From contig NZ_JAGPOT010000025.1 of assembly GCF_018224015.1 (NCBI RefSeq), forward strand, positions 1 through 64,000: a stretch of 64,000 nt of DNA, in the 5' to 3' direction. Source of the DNA: Pseudarthrobacter albicanus. Its GTDB lineage: Bacteria > Actinomycetota > Actinomycetes > Actinomycetales > Micrococcaceae. The translations under genes were made by a program, and so were the position numbers. The notes beneath the pieces were generated by a model that saw nothing but the letters and a program-made list of their open reading frames with translations, ran no database searches and had not been told where the DNA came from. Positions 22,992 to 33,082 of the stretch are shown piece by piece. Within the stretch, counting starts at the first letter, position 1. Each line of letters opens with the position of its first letter.

Positions 22992-23024
22992 CAACCGGAC
23001 AACAACCGGACAACAACAGGCAAA
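22992..23024 (+). repeat. three tandem 11-bp repeats upstream of the Pls-like gene
   Basis: CAACCGGACAA occurs at 22992-23002 and again at 23003-23013, followed by a degenerate copy CAACAGGCAAA at 23014-23024. The period is one helical turn, and the array ends about 40 bp before the GTG start of the synthetase, as expected of a regulator-binding array. Confidence 0.7.
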
Positions 23025-23065
23025 CACGACACCTTTTGTTCATCTGAGGCGGCGACAATCACCCT

Positions 23066-26000
23066 GTGACTGAACAGCCAACGCCCAACATTAAACGCCC
23101 CGCCGGCGCCGTCGTGTACCGGGCGCAGCTGCCGGGCGCCCTCGCGGCGCCGCCGGAGCGTACCCTGATCGACATCCTCCAGGACACCGCAGCACGCTTT
23201 CCGGACGCCTCGGCCCTTGACGACGGCCGCCGCTCGCTGAGTTACGCCCAGCTCCTGGCGGAGGTCCGGGCGGCCGCGACGCGGCTGCATCTGGCCGGAC
23301 TCGGCGCGGGAGACAGGATCGGCGTCCGGATTCCGTCCGGCACCAACGAGCTCTACATCTCGATCCTGGCCGTGCTGCTGGTGGGGGCAGCCTACGTCCC
23401 GGTGGACGCGGACGATCCTGACGAGCGCGCCAGACTCGTCTTCAGCGAGGCGAACGTCGCCGGCATCCTGCGCGGCGGCGGCGGGATTGTCACGGACAGC
23501 CAGCGGCCCCGGCCCTTCCCTGCCGGCCGGCTGCCGGGCCCCGACGACGACGCCTGGGTGATCTTCACCTCCGGCTCCACCGGAACCCCCAAGGGCGTCG
23601 CGGTCCGGCACCGCTCCTCCGCGGCCTTCGTCGACGCCGAGGCCCGCATCTTCCTGACGGACGAGCCGATCGGGCCGCAGGACCGTGTCCTTGCCGGCCT
23701 GTCGGTGGCCTTCGACGCCTCCTGCGAGGAAATGTGGCTCGCGTGGCGCCACGGCGCCTGCCTCGTGCCCGCACCCCGGGCACTGGTGCGGACGGGCATG
23801 GACCTCGGCCCCTGGCTGATCAGCCACGGCATCACCGTCGTCTCCACCGTTCCCACGCTCGCCGCGCTCTGGCCGGCGGAATCCCTGGAGAGCGTCCGGC
23901 TGCTGATCTTCGGCGGCGAGGCCTGCCCGGTGGAGCTCGCGGAACGGCTCGCCGTCGAGGGCCGCGAGGTCTGGAACACCTACGGCCCCACCGAGGCAAC
24001 GGTGGTGGCCTGCGCGGCGCCGCTGGGCGGGCCCGGACCCGTCAGGATCGGCCTCCCCCTGGACGGCTGGGACCTCGCCGTCGTCGGCGCCGACTCGGTG
24101 CCCGTCGCCGAAGGCGCGGTGGGCGAGCTGATCATCGGCGGCGTCGGGCTGGCCCGCTACCTGGACCCGGCCAAGGACGCCGAAAAATACGCCCCGATGC
24201 CCTCGCTCGGCTGGGAGCGTGCCTACCGCTCGGGTGACCTGGTCCGCTACGAGGCCGAAGGCCTGGTCTTCCAGGGCCGCGCCGACGAGCAGGTCAAACT
24301 CGGCGGCCGGCGGATCGAACTGGGCGAAATCGACGCCGCCCTGCAGTCGCTGCCGGACATCGCCGGCGCCGCCGCGGCGGTGCAGACGACGGCGGCGGGC
24401 AACCAGATCCTCGTCGGCTACCTGTCCCCCGCGGCCGGCCGGGAGATCGATCTCGCCGCCGCACGGGAGCTGCTGGGCGCCAGCCTGCCGGCGCCGCTGA
24501 TCCCCCTCCTGACGCTCGTGGATGCGCTGCCCACCAAGACCAGCGGGAAGGTGGACCGGCACGCCCTGCCCTGGCCGCTCGGCGGCGCCGGAGCCGCCGA
24601 CGCCGGGAACGCACCGCTGAACCTCCCGGACGACGCCCGCTGGATCCTCGAGCAGTGGACCGCCGTGCTGGGCAGCGCCGTCACGAATCTCGACGCCGAC
24701 TTCTTTGCCTACGGGGGCGGCTCACTCGCCGCCGCGCAGCTCGTCTCCGCCCTCCGCGTCCGGTACCCCACCATCACGGTGGCCGACATCTATGCCACCC
24801 CACGGATCGGCGCGCTCATCGACGCGGCCCGCCAGTCGCTGCCCGAAGGCGGTGCCGGGCCCGCCCCGGAACGTTTTGTCCGGCCCACGGCCCGCAAGTC
24901 CCGGATCTTCCAGACCCTGATGGGCATTCCGCTGCACATCCTCGTGGGCATGCGCTGGCTGACGTACCTGATGGCCGCGAACAACCTGCTGTCCGCGCTG
25001 GCCGGCTTCAGGGCCGCCCCCACGCTCTCCTGGTGGTGGGTCGGCGCCGCCTGGCTCGTCTTCGTCAGCCCCGCGGGCCGGATGCTGATCTCCGTGGCCG
25101 CCGCCCGCCTCCTGCTGCGGAACGTGGTGCCGGGAACGTATCCCCGCTCCGGCCGGGTCCACCTGCGGCTCTGGCTCGCTGAGCAGATCCAGGACCTCGC
25201 CGGCGCCATCAGCCTGGCCAGCGCCCCCTGGGTGCCGTACTACGCCAAGGCGCTCGGCGCCACGATCGGCAACGACGTCCAGCTGCACTCGCTCCCGCCC
25301 GTCACGGGACTGCTCTCGCTCGGCAGCGGTTCCAACATCGAGCCCGAGGTCGATCTCTCCGGCTGGTGGATCGACGGGGACGTCGTCCACATCGGTTCGA
25401 TCCGTATCGGCGCCGGCGCCACCGTCGGGGCGCGCAGCACGCTCATGCCGGGAGCGACCATCGGCGCCGGCGCCCAGGTGGAACCCGGCTCGGCCGTGCT
25501 GGGCAAGGTCAAGGCCGGCCAGCTCGTCGCGGGATCCCCGGCCGAGCGCCGGGGCAAGGCCAAGCATTCCCGGCCGGACATCCCCGGGGAGCATCATCTG
25601 ATCGGCCGGCTCTGGTTCGCAGGCTTCGCCTCGGCCTCGGCGCTGCTGGCCCTGATCCCCTATGCCTCCGCTGCCGCGGCCGCGATGGTGGCCTACGCGT
25701 TCATCCAGGGCAGCGCATCGCTGTCCGCGGCGCTGCCGCGGCTCGTGCTGTCCCTCCCGCCGGCTGCGCTGGCCTGGTTCCTGGCCAACCTCCTGCTGAT
25801 CCTGCTCACCACCCGGCTCCTCGGCATCGGGCTGAAGGCAGGCTACTACCGGGTCCGCAGCCGGATCGGCTGGCAGGTCTGGGCCACGGAACGCGTCCTC
25901 GACCTGGCCCGCGACCTGCTGTTCCCGGTCTACGCCAGCCTGTTCACACCGGTCTGGCTGCGGCTGCTCGGCGCAAAGATCGGCAGGAACGTGGAGGCCT

Positions 26001-27019
26001 CCACCGTGCTGCTGATCCCCCGGATGACGACCGTGGGCGAGGGCGCCTTCCTGGCCGACGACACGATGGTGGCGTCCTACGAACTCGACGGCGGCTGGCT
26101 GAGGATTGCCCCGGCCAAGATCGGCAAGCGCTCCTTCCTGGGCAACTCCGGCATGACCGCCGCCGGACGAAACGTCCCCAAAAACTCGCTTGTGGCGGTG
26201 CTCTCGGCCACCCCCGCCAAGGCAAAAGCCGGGACGTCGTGGCTTGGCAGTCCGCCCGTACGCCTCCGGCGCACCGCGATCGCCTCCGATGACACGCGGA
26301 CGTACGAGCCGCCGTTCAGGCTCAAGGTTGCCCGCACGCTGTGGGAGTTGTGCCGCTTTGTCCCGGTCGTGCTGACGGTCGGGATCGCGGCGGCCGTCCT
26401 GCTCACCTTCGACTGGATCGCCGGCGCCTTCAACTACGGCATTGCCGCGGTCCTGGGCGGGGTGGTGGTCGTGCTGGCCGGCGCCGTGGCGGCAGGCAGC
26501 GCGGTGCTGGCCAAGTGGGTCCTGGTGGGACGGATCCGTCCCGGCGAGCACCCGCTCTGGAGCTCCTTCATCTGGCGGAACGAGGTGGTGGATACGTTTA
26601 TCGAGATGGTCAGCGCCCCGTGGTTCGCGCGGGCGGCCACAGGGACGCCGGCCCTGGTCTGGTGGCTCAGGGCCCTCGGCGCCAGGATCGGCGCCGGCAC
26701 CTGGTGTGAGAGCTACTGGCTGCCCGAAGCCGACCTCGTCACGCTGGGCAGGAATTCGACCGTCAACCGCGGCTGCGTCGTCCAGACCCATCTGTTCCAC
26801 GACCGTGTGATGAGCATCGACACTGTTACGCTCGAGGACGGAGCAACCATGGGACCCCACGGGGTCATCCTCCCGCAGGCGAGGATCGGCACGGGCGGCA
26901 CGGTGGGGCCGGCGTCGCTCGTCATGCGGGGCGAGACGGTGCCTGCCGCGACATACTGGATGGGCAACCCCGTGAGCCCCTGGGGCGGGCCGTCGGTTCC
27001 TGCCCCGAAGCCCAGGTAG
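23066..27019 (+). CDS. Pls/PosA-type non-ribosomal peptide synthetase, candidate epsilon-poly-lysine (isopeptide polymer) synthetase
   Basis: 1317 aa. Residues 30-500 are an adenylation domain (IFTSGSTGTPKG near 167, TYGPTEAT near 306, YRSGDLVRYE, and PTKTSGK with the A10 Lys near 495). Residues 525-590 are a carrier domain with the phosphopantetheine Ser in FAYGGGSLAA (near 550). There is no condensation or thioesterase domain. Instead come six likely membrane segments and three soluble domains with left-handed beta-helix hexapeptides (about 729-832, 969-1055 and 1202-1300), the plan of Streptomyces epsilon-poly-L-lysine synthetase (about 1319 aa, from memory). The pocket residues read DAESIGTVVK by eye, a lysine-like code with Glu at 239. 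The start is a GTG with a weak SD. Many actinobacteria carry uncharacterised relatives, so the product is inferred. Confidence 0.85.
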   Translation: MTEQPTPNIKRPAGAVVYRAQLPGALAAPPERTLIDILQDTAARFPDASALDDGRRSLSYAQLLAEVRAAATRLHLAGLGAGDRIGVRIPSGTNELYISILAVLLVGAAYVPVDADDPDERARLVFSEANVAGILRGGGGIVTDSQRPRPFPAGRLPGPDDDAWVIFTSGSTGTPKGVAVRHRSSAAFVDAEARIFLTDEPIGPQDRVLAGLSVAFDASCEEMWLAWRHGACLVPAPRALVRTGMDLGPWLISHGITVVSTVPTLAALWPAESLESVRLLIFGGEACPVELAERLAVEGREVWNTYGPTEATVVACAAPLGGPGPVRIGLPLDGWDLAVVGADSVPVAEGAVGELIIGGVGLARYLDPAKDAEKYAPMPSLGWERAYRSGDLVRYEAEGLVFQGRADEQVKLGGRRIELGEIDAALQSLPDIAGAAAAVQTTAAGNQILVGYLSPAAGREIDLAAARELLGASLPAPLIPLLTLVDALPTKTSGKVDRHALPWPLGGAGAADAGNAPLNLPDDARWILEQWTAVLGSAVTNLDADFFAYGGGSLAAAQLVSALRVRYPTITVADIYATPRIGALIDAARQSLPEGGAGPAPERFVRPTARKSRIFQTLMGIPLHILVGMRWLTYLMAANNLLSALAGFRAAPTLSWWWVGAAWLVFVSPAGRMLISVAAARLLLRNVVPGTYPRSGRVHLRLWLAEQIQDLAGAISLASAPWVPYYAKALGATIGNDVQLHSLPPVTGLLSLGSGSNIEPEVDLSGWWIDGDVVHIGSIRIGAGATVGARSTLMPGATIGAGAQVEPGSAVLGKVKAGQLVAGSPAERRGKAKHSRPDIPGEHHLIGRLWFAGFASASALLALIPYASAAAAAMVAYAFIQGSASLSAALPRLVLSLPPAALAWFLANLLLILLTTRLLGIGLKAGYYRVRSRIGWQVWATERVLDLARDLLFPVYASLFTPVWLRLLGAKIGRNVEASTVLLIPRMTTVGEGAFLADDTMVASYELDGGWLRIAPAKIGKRSFLGNSGMTAAGRNVPKNSLVAVLSATPAKAKAGTSWLGSPPVRLRRTAIASDDTRTYEPPFRLKVARTLWELCRFVPVVLTVGIAAAVLLTFDWIAGAFNYGIAAVLGGVVVVLAGAVAAGSAVLAKWVLVGRIRPGEHPLWSSFIWRNEVVDTFIEMVSAPWFARAATGTPALVWWLRALGARIGAGTWCESYWLPEADLVTLGRNSTVNRGCVVQTHLFHDRVMSIDTVTLEDGATMGPHGVILPQARIGTGGTVGPASLVMRGETVPAATYWMGNPVSPWGGPSVPAPKPR

Positions 27020-27066
27020 CCCAACCCTGCGCCAGCGGGAATAACAGCACAACCAAAGGTCCGTCC

Positions 27067-28431
27067 ATGAGTTCCAGCGCACCAGCCAGCAGCGGCAACG
27101 TCCTGCCCCCGGATCCGGAAGAGGCCGCGCCGGATCCCTACCTGCCCGGCCACGGCAGCACTGCGTACCGGGTCACCCGGTACGAACTCGAGATCGACTA
27201 CAAACTCAGCAGCAACCGCCTCAGCGGGCGCGCCGTCCTGCACGCGGTCACCCGGCGGCCGACGTCGGCCATTGTGCTGGACCTGACCGGGCTCCGCGCC
27301 ACCAGGGTCCGGCTCGGCGGCCGGAAGGTGCGCAGGTTCAGCCAGCGCGGCGAGCAGCTCGTGGTGGTCCCCGATGCCGCCCTGTTGCCGGGTGAAGAGT
27401 TCAGCCTGGACATCCGCTACGAGGGCAACCCGGCCCCGCGCCGTGGACTGTGGGGCGAGGTGGGCTGGGAGGAACTCACGGACGGCGTCCTGGTGGCCGG
27501 GCAGCCCAACGGCGCGGCCTCCTGGTTCCCCTGCAACGACCACCCGGCGGACAAGGCCAGCTACCGGATCTCGGTGACCACGGATGCCAACTACCGGGCT
27601 GTGTGCAACGGGGTCCTGATCTCGCGCAGCAGCCGGTCCAGCCGCGAGACCTGGGTCTACGAGCAGGCCGAACCCATGTCCACCTACCTCGCCACCGTCC
27701 AGATCGGCCGCTACGAGTTCCTGACGCTCCACCCGTTGCGGCCGGCCGGGCAGGTGCCGCAGTATGCCGCCGTTCCGGCGTCGCTGGCGGACACCGCCCG
27801 CGAAGGGCTGGCGCGCCAGCCCGGGATGATGCGCACCTTCGCCGACTGCTTCGGCCCCTACCCGTTCGCGGACTACACCGTCGTGGTGACGGAGGACGAA
27901 CTGGAGATCCCGCTCGAGGCGCAGACCCTGTCCATCTTCGGCCGCAACCACCTGGAACAGCACTGGGAATCGCAACGGCTGATCGCGCACGAACTGTCCC
28001 ACCAGTGGTTCGGGAACTCCCTGACGGCGGCCTCCTGGAAGGACATCTGGCTGCACGAGGGCTTCGCCTGTTACGCGGAATGGATCTGGTCCGAAGAGGC
28101 AGGCGTCATGTCCATCGCCGACCGCGCCGCCACCGCATGGCGGAAGCTCAACGCGGCCGGACAGGACCTGCTCGTGGGCGACCCCGGGCCCGCGCTGATG
28201 TTCGATGACCGCGTCTACAAGCGGGGGGCCCTCGCGCTGCACGCTCTGCGCGTGGCCTGCGGCGACCTGGCGTTTTTCGCGCTCCTGCATGACTGGACCG
28301 ACCGCCACCGCCATGGCACGGTCTCCACGGCCGGGTTCATCCTGGCCGCGAACGCCGCGACGGGCATCGATGCGGAGGCCCTGCTGCACCCCTGGCTCTT
28401 CGAAGCGGCCCTCCCGGCCCTGCCGCGGTAG
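27067..28431 (+). CDS. short M1-family zinc metallopeptidase
   Basis: A gluzincin peptidase of 454 aa. Zinc ligands are HELSHQWFGN (about 310-319) and the Glu of WLHEGFACYAEW; Tyr in DRVYKRGAL is the likely proton donor. It keeps the N-terminal beta domain and catalytic domain but lacks the large C-terminal domain of PepN-type enzymes. The GAMEN exopeptidase motif is replaced by IPLEAQT. No signal peptide is seen, so it looks cytoplasmic. It begins 47 nt after the Pls-like synthetase with AAAGG before the ATG, so cotranscription is likely. Streptomyces epsilon-poly-lysine-degrading enzymes are zinc aminopeptidases (from memory), so a polymer-trimming or self-protection role is a reasonable guess. 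Confidence 0.88.
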   Translation: MSSSAPASSGNVLPPDPEEAAPDPYLPGHGSTAYRVTRYELEIDYKLSSNRLSGRAVLHAVTRRPTSAIVLDLTGLRATRVRLGGRKVRRFSQRGEQLVVVPDAALLPGEEFSLDIRYEGNPAPRRGLWGEVGWEELTDGVLVAGQPNGAASWFPCNDHPADKASYRISVTTDANYRAVCNGVLISRSSRSSRETWVYEQAEPMSTYLATVQIGRYEFLTLHPLRPAGQVPQYAAVPASLADTAREGLARQPGMMRTFADCFGPYPFADYTVVVTEDELEIPLEAQTLSIFGRNHLEQHWESQRLIAHELSHQWFGNSLTAASWKDIWLHEGFACYAEWIWSEEAGVMSIADRAATAWRKLNAAGQDLLVGDPGPALMFDDRVYKRGALALHALRVACGDLAFFALLHDWTDRHRHGTVSTAGFILAANAATGIDAEALLHPWLFEAALPALPR

Positions 28432-28460
28432 GTGTGTGCCGCCTCAGGCGGACAGCGCGC

Positions 28461-29180
28461 TCAGGCGGACAGCCCGACGGCGGCAACAAGGTCCGCGGGC
28501 AGGCCCGTTTCCGCCGCGGGCAGGTCCCGGAGCCCGGTCCGGTGCAGGACGTCAAGGGTTTCCGGGGCGGTCCGCAGCCCTTCGCCGCCCATTTTGAGCC
28601 AGGCTTCCTTCCGGGTCCACAGCCGCGCCCGCGCGCGCAGCAGCGCGGTACCTGCCAGCCCGAGCAGCTCCTGCTTTTCCGCGGGGGCCAGGGCGACGTC
28701 GTCGAACCCGTCAAAATCCATCCGTGCGGGATCCTCCACGTCGATCCCCAGCCGCAGGCCCGGTTCCGGATCGGGCACCGCCGCGAGCACAGTCCACCCC
28801 GAGCTCCGGGACAGGCTGAGCAGCAACGGCGCAGCGGAGCCGGCCAGGGAGGATCCAGACACAGCGTAGCCGGGCCGGCCGTGGGAGATGCCGGCGCCGG
28901 TCCCGCAGCGCGGGCAGCGGTAGTCCACGGTCAGTCTGGAGGCCGGCACTCCCAGCAGCTCGGCGGCAAAGCGCCGCTGCGCCAGCCGGCCGGACAGGAA
29001 CGCTGCCCGCGGCCCTGGCATCATGGCGGCGGCGCGCTGCAGCTCGACGGCATCCAGCAGCGCCAGCGCGTCCCGCTCCAGCCCTCCCGGCCGCCCTTCC
29101 GGCCGTCCCTCCGGGTGGCCTTCCGGGCAGCCGGAAAGGCGGATGGGAGGGAAGGAACGCACAACGGGCAGTGGCTGCAC
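28461..29180 (-). CDS. 4'-phosphopantetheinyl transferase, Sfp type
   Basis: Transfers phosphopantetheine from CoA to the Ser of carrier proteins; 239 aa. Motif GIDVEDPARM (about 146-155, Mg-binding Asp) and LWTRKEAWLKMGGEG (the W-x-x-KE-A-x-x-K motif) are intact. A Pro-Glu-Gly-Arg stretch near residues 18-32 is low-complexity. It starts with a GTG 27 nt after pheT and so may be cotranscribed with pheST. It converges on the M1 peptidase and lies within 1.5 kb of the Pls-like synthetase, whose carrier domain is the obvious client. Confidence 0.9.
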   Translation of the reverse strand: MQPLPVVRSFPPIRLSGCPEGHPEGRPEGRPGGLERDALALLDAVELQRAAAMMPGPRAAFLSGRLAQRRFAAELLGVPASRLTVDYRCPRCGTGAGISHGRPGYAVSGSSLAGSAAPLLLSLSRSSGWTVLAAVPDPEPGLRLGIDVEDPARMDFDGFDDVALAPAEKQELLGLAGTALLRARARLWTRKEAWLKMGGEGLRTAPETLDVLHRTGLRDLPAAETGLPADLVAAVGLSA

Positions 29181-29207
29181 CGGCCGGCTCCTGACGCGGT
29201 CAGCCGG

Positions 29208-31751
29208 TCAGCGCTGGACCGCGCCGAAGCGTTCGTGGGCCACCGCGACGGCGGCCGCGCGGGCCTCGGACGCTTCCTCGGCGGTCAGGGTGCGGTCATC
29301 GGCGCGGAAGCGCAGGCTGAACGCCAGCGACTTCTTGCCTTCCTCGATGCCCTTGCCCGCGTAGACGTCGAAGAGCGCCACGTCCTCGAGCAGTCCGCCG
29401 GCGCCCTCGCGCAGGGCGGCGAGCACCTCCTCCGCCGGGACCTCCTGCGCCACCACGAGGGCGACGTCCTGGCTGGCCACGGGGTAGCTCGAGATGTGCC
29501 GGGCCACGATGACGTCGGCGGCGGCTTCGAACAGGGCGTCGGCATTGAACTCCACGGCCACGGAACGGGCCGGCATGTCATGCGCGGCCAGCAGCTTCGG
29601 GTGCAGCTCGCCGGCGTAGCCCAGCACCTCGCCGGAGCGGAGCGCAAGCTGCGCGGCCCGTCCCGGGTGGAAGGCCTGGTGCCGGCCCTGGCTGACCACG
29701 ATCTCGACGCCGAGGACGTCGCCGGCGAGCCGGGCGATGTCCAGGGCGTCGGCCCAGTCCCACGGGCGGGGCGTGTGGCCGGCGGCGGCCGGCGAGTCAT
29801 GGCCGGTCAGGACGGCGGCGAGGTGCAGCGGCTGGTCCGGGACGCCGTCGTACAGCGCATCGAGGACCTCATCGGAGGGCTTGACGCCGAGCGGGGGGAT
29901 GGTGGCGGTGCCCGGCGTTTCGCCCGGGAGGAACACGAGGCCGGCCTCGAACAGCGCCAGGTCCCGGAAGCCGCGGGAGTGGTTCCGCTTGGCCACCTCG
30001 AGCAGCCCGGGCAGGATGGAGGTCCGCAGGTAGCCGTGCTCCTCGCTGATCGGGTTGGCGAGCTTGAGGGCCTGCCGGGCCGTCCCTGCCGTGGGCACGC
30101 CGAAGGTGTCGTTGTCCGCCTTGGCGACGAACGGGTAGGCCATGACCTCGGTGAGGCCGGCGGCGGCCAGCGACTGGACCAGGCGGCGGCGCTGCTGCTG
30201 GACGCGGGTCAGGCCGCGGCCGGGGGGCGCCACCGGAAGCGTCGCGGGGATCTTGTCGTAGCCGACGAGCCGCGCGATTTCCTCGGAGAGGTCTTCCTTG
30301 GTTTCCAGGTCGTTGCGCCAGCTCGGGGCCGTGACTGTCCAGCCGCCGTCGTTCTTCACCACGACGGCTCCGAGGTCCTCCAGCGAGGTGACAATCTGCT
30401 CCTGCGTGAAGTCGATCCCGATCCGGTCCGAGGCGAACGCGGCGGGCAGCGCGATCGTGACGGCGTCCGGTGCGGTACCGACGTCGGTCCCGGCCTCATC
30501 GGCGGTGCCGCCGGCGAGCTCGACCAGGAGGTCAACCACGCGCTGCGCGGCAACATTGGCGACGTGCCAGTCCACCCCCCGCTCGAAACGCTTGGACGCT
30601 TCGGAGGGCAGCTTGTGCCGGCGGCGCGAGCGTCCGATGGACACTTCGTCGAAGTGCGCCGCCTCGACGAGGACGTTGGTGGTGGAATCCGAGACCTCCG
30701 TGTGGGCGCCGCCCATGACGCCGGCGATGCCGATCGCTCCGGAGGCGTCCGTGATCAGGAGGTCCTCGGCGTCGAGCGTGCGCTCCTTGCCGTCCAGGGT
30801 GGTGATTTTCTCCGCGGCGACCGCACGCCGGACCACAATGTCGCCCGAGAGCTTGTCCAGGTCATAGCAGTGGTTCGGCTGGCCGAGCTCGAGCATGACG
30901 TAGTTGGAGATGTCCACCGGCAGGGAGATGGAGCGGATCCCGGCGAGCCGGAGCCGTGAGGACATCCACGGCGGGGTGGGCCGGGTGGCGTCCACGCCGC
31001 GCACGGTGCGGGCCACGAAGCGGTCGCAGCCGGGCTTGCCGTAAATGGGGGCGTCGTCGTTGAGCTTGACGCCGTAGCCGCCGGTCGGCTCCGCGGGTGC
31101 CTGCACCCTGGACGCCGGGTCCGTGAAGGACGTGCCGGTGGCGTGGGCGTACTCGCGGGCCACGCCACGGATCGAGAACGCGTAGCCGCGGTCCGGCGTG
31201 ATGTTGATCTCGGCGGCCTGGTCGTAGAGGCCCAGCAGTTCCATGGCGTCGGTACCGATTTCCGGATCCAGCCCGATCCTCGGGAGCACCAGGATGCCGT
31301 CGTGGTCCTCGCCGATGCCCAGTTCGCGGACGGAGGCGATCATGCCGGCGGACAGGTGGCCGTAGGTCTTGCGCGCGGAGATGCGGAAGTCCCCGGGCAG
31401 CACGGCGCCCGGCAGGGTGACCACCACCTTGTCGCCTTCGACGAAGTTGTGGGCGCCGCAGATGATGCCCTGCACGCCGGAGGGGTCGATGCCGTCTCCT
31501 GTGAGGGTCTGCTGCTGGCCTTCGGGGACAACCCGGACCTGGCACCAGTTGATGGTCTTGCCGTTGGTCTGGGGCTCCTTGACGATGCTCAGCACCTGGC
31601 CCACCACGATCGGACCCTGGAGGCTGTCCGTGGGGCGGTGGACCGCTTCTTCTTCAAAACCGACCTTGACCAGTTCGGCCATGACGTCTTCGGCCGTTGC
31701 TCCGGCCGGTACCTGCGCGAATTCACGCAGCCAGGAAAGTGGGATACGCAC
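29208..31751 (-). CDS. pheT: phenylalanyl-tRNA synthetase beta subunit
   Basis: Beta chain of the (alpha-beta)2 synthetase; 847 aa. Residues 40-155 are the EMAP/OB tRNA-binding domain (VVGQVLS, KTINWCQVRV). B3/B4 editing, B5 and core regions follow (GVMGGAHTEVSDST, PSEASKRFERGVDWHV), then the C-terminal FDX-ACB anticodon domain (SYPVASQDVALVV). The start is the GTG at 31751, two bases past the pheS stop, with GGAGAT upstream; it gives the usual MRIPLSWLREF N-terminus. Confidence 0.97.
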   Translation of the reverse strand: MRIPLSWLREFAQVPAGATAEDVMAELVKVGFEEEAVHRPTDSLQGPIVVGQVLSIVKEPQTNGKTINWCQVRVVPEGQQQTLTGDGIDPSGVQGIICGAHNFVEGDKVVVTLPGAVLPGDFRISARKTYGHLSAGMIASVRELGIGEDHDGILVLPRIGLDPEIGTDAMELLGLYDQAAEINITPDRGYAFSIRGVAREYAHATGTSFTDPASRVQAPAEPTGGYGVKLNDDAPIYGKPGCDRFVARTVRGVDATRPTPPWMSSRLRLAGIRSISLPVDISNYVMLELGQPNHCYDLDKLSGDIVVRRAVAAEKITTLDGKERTLDAEDLLITDASGAIGIAGVMGGAHTEVSDSTTNVLVEAAHFDEVSIGRSRRRHKLPSEASKRFERGVDWHVANVAAQRVVDLLVELAGGTADEAGTDVGTAPDAVTIALPAAFASDRIGIDFTQEQIVTSLEDLGAVVVKNDGGWTVTAPSWRNDLETKEDLSEEIARLVGYDKIPATLPVAPPGRGLTRVQQQRRRLVQSLAAAGLTEVMAYPFVAKADNDTFGVPTAGTARQALKLANPISEEHGYLRTSILPGLLEVAKRNHSRGFRDLALFEAGLVFLPGETPGTATIPPLGVKPSDEVLDALYDGVPDQPLHLAAVLTGHDSPAAAGHTPRPWDWADALDIARLAGDVLGVEIVVSQGRHQAFHPGRAAQLALRSGEVLGYAGELHPKLLAAHDMPARSVAVEFNADALFEAAADVIVARHISSYPVASQDVALVVAQEVPAEEVLAALREGAGGLLEDVALFDVYAGKGIEEGKKSLAFSLRFRADDRTLTAEEASEARAAAVAVAHERFGAVQR

Positions 31752-31753
31752 GG

Positions 31754-32815
<1,062 letters not shown>

Positions 32816-32900
32816 CTACTGTTCTTAGCTACGAGTCGGGTCATGCCGACGGCGGTGCGGCTGCGGGCGTTTGCTGGCAGCGCTTCTTTCGTCAACATCT

Positions 32901-32975
32901 GGCAGGGTCACAAGGCAGGTCATATGGTGTGGTCACAAGGGCATGGTCACAGGGCAGGGCCACAAGGCAGTCACC
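32901..32975 (-). repeat. tandem TGCCYTGTGACC-like repeats in the pheS leader
   Basis: On the minus strand, at least four copies of a 12-14 bp unit close to TGCCTTGTGACC follow one another, with a diverged ATATGACC unit in the middle, 85-160 nt before the pheS ATG. No strong hairpin or Phe-rich leader peptide goes with them. A TAGACT near 33020 could be the pheS -10. Confidence 0.6.
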
Positions 32976-33082
32976 GAGGGCCGGCCACGCCGAAATCCCT
33001 CCGGCGGGCACCCTCCCCCCAGTCTAGTAGACGGCGCCGCCGTGCCCGAACGGGACCGGGCCAACCCCGCTACTATGGCTTC

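Noticed and set aside
24722-27082. 786-codon open frame opposite the Pls-like synthetase
   Set aside because: Arg/Gly/Pro-rich shadow of the NRPS; no motifs.
28434-30959. 841-codon open frame opposite the PPTase and pheT
   Set aside because: Antisense shadow over two well-supported genes with intact catalytic motifs.
32816-32940. Leader peptide attenuator for pheS
   Set aside because: A short frame ending just before pheS has no Phe codons and no ribosome site, and no terminator/antiterminator pair is visible.
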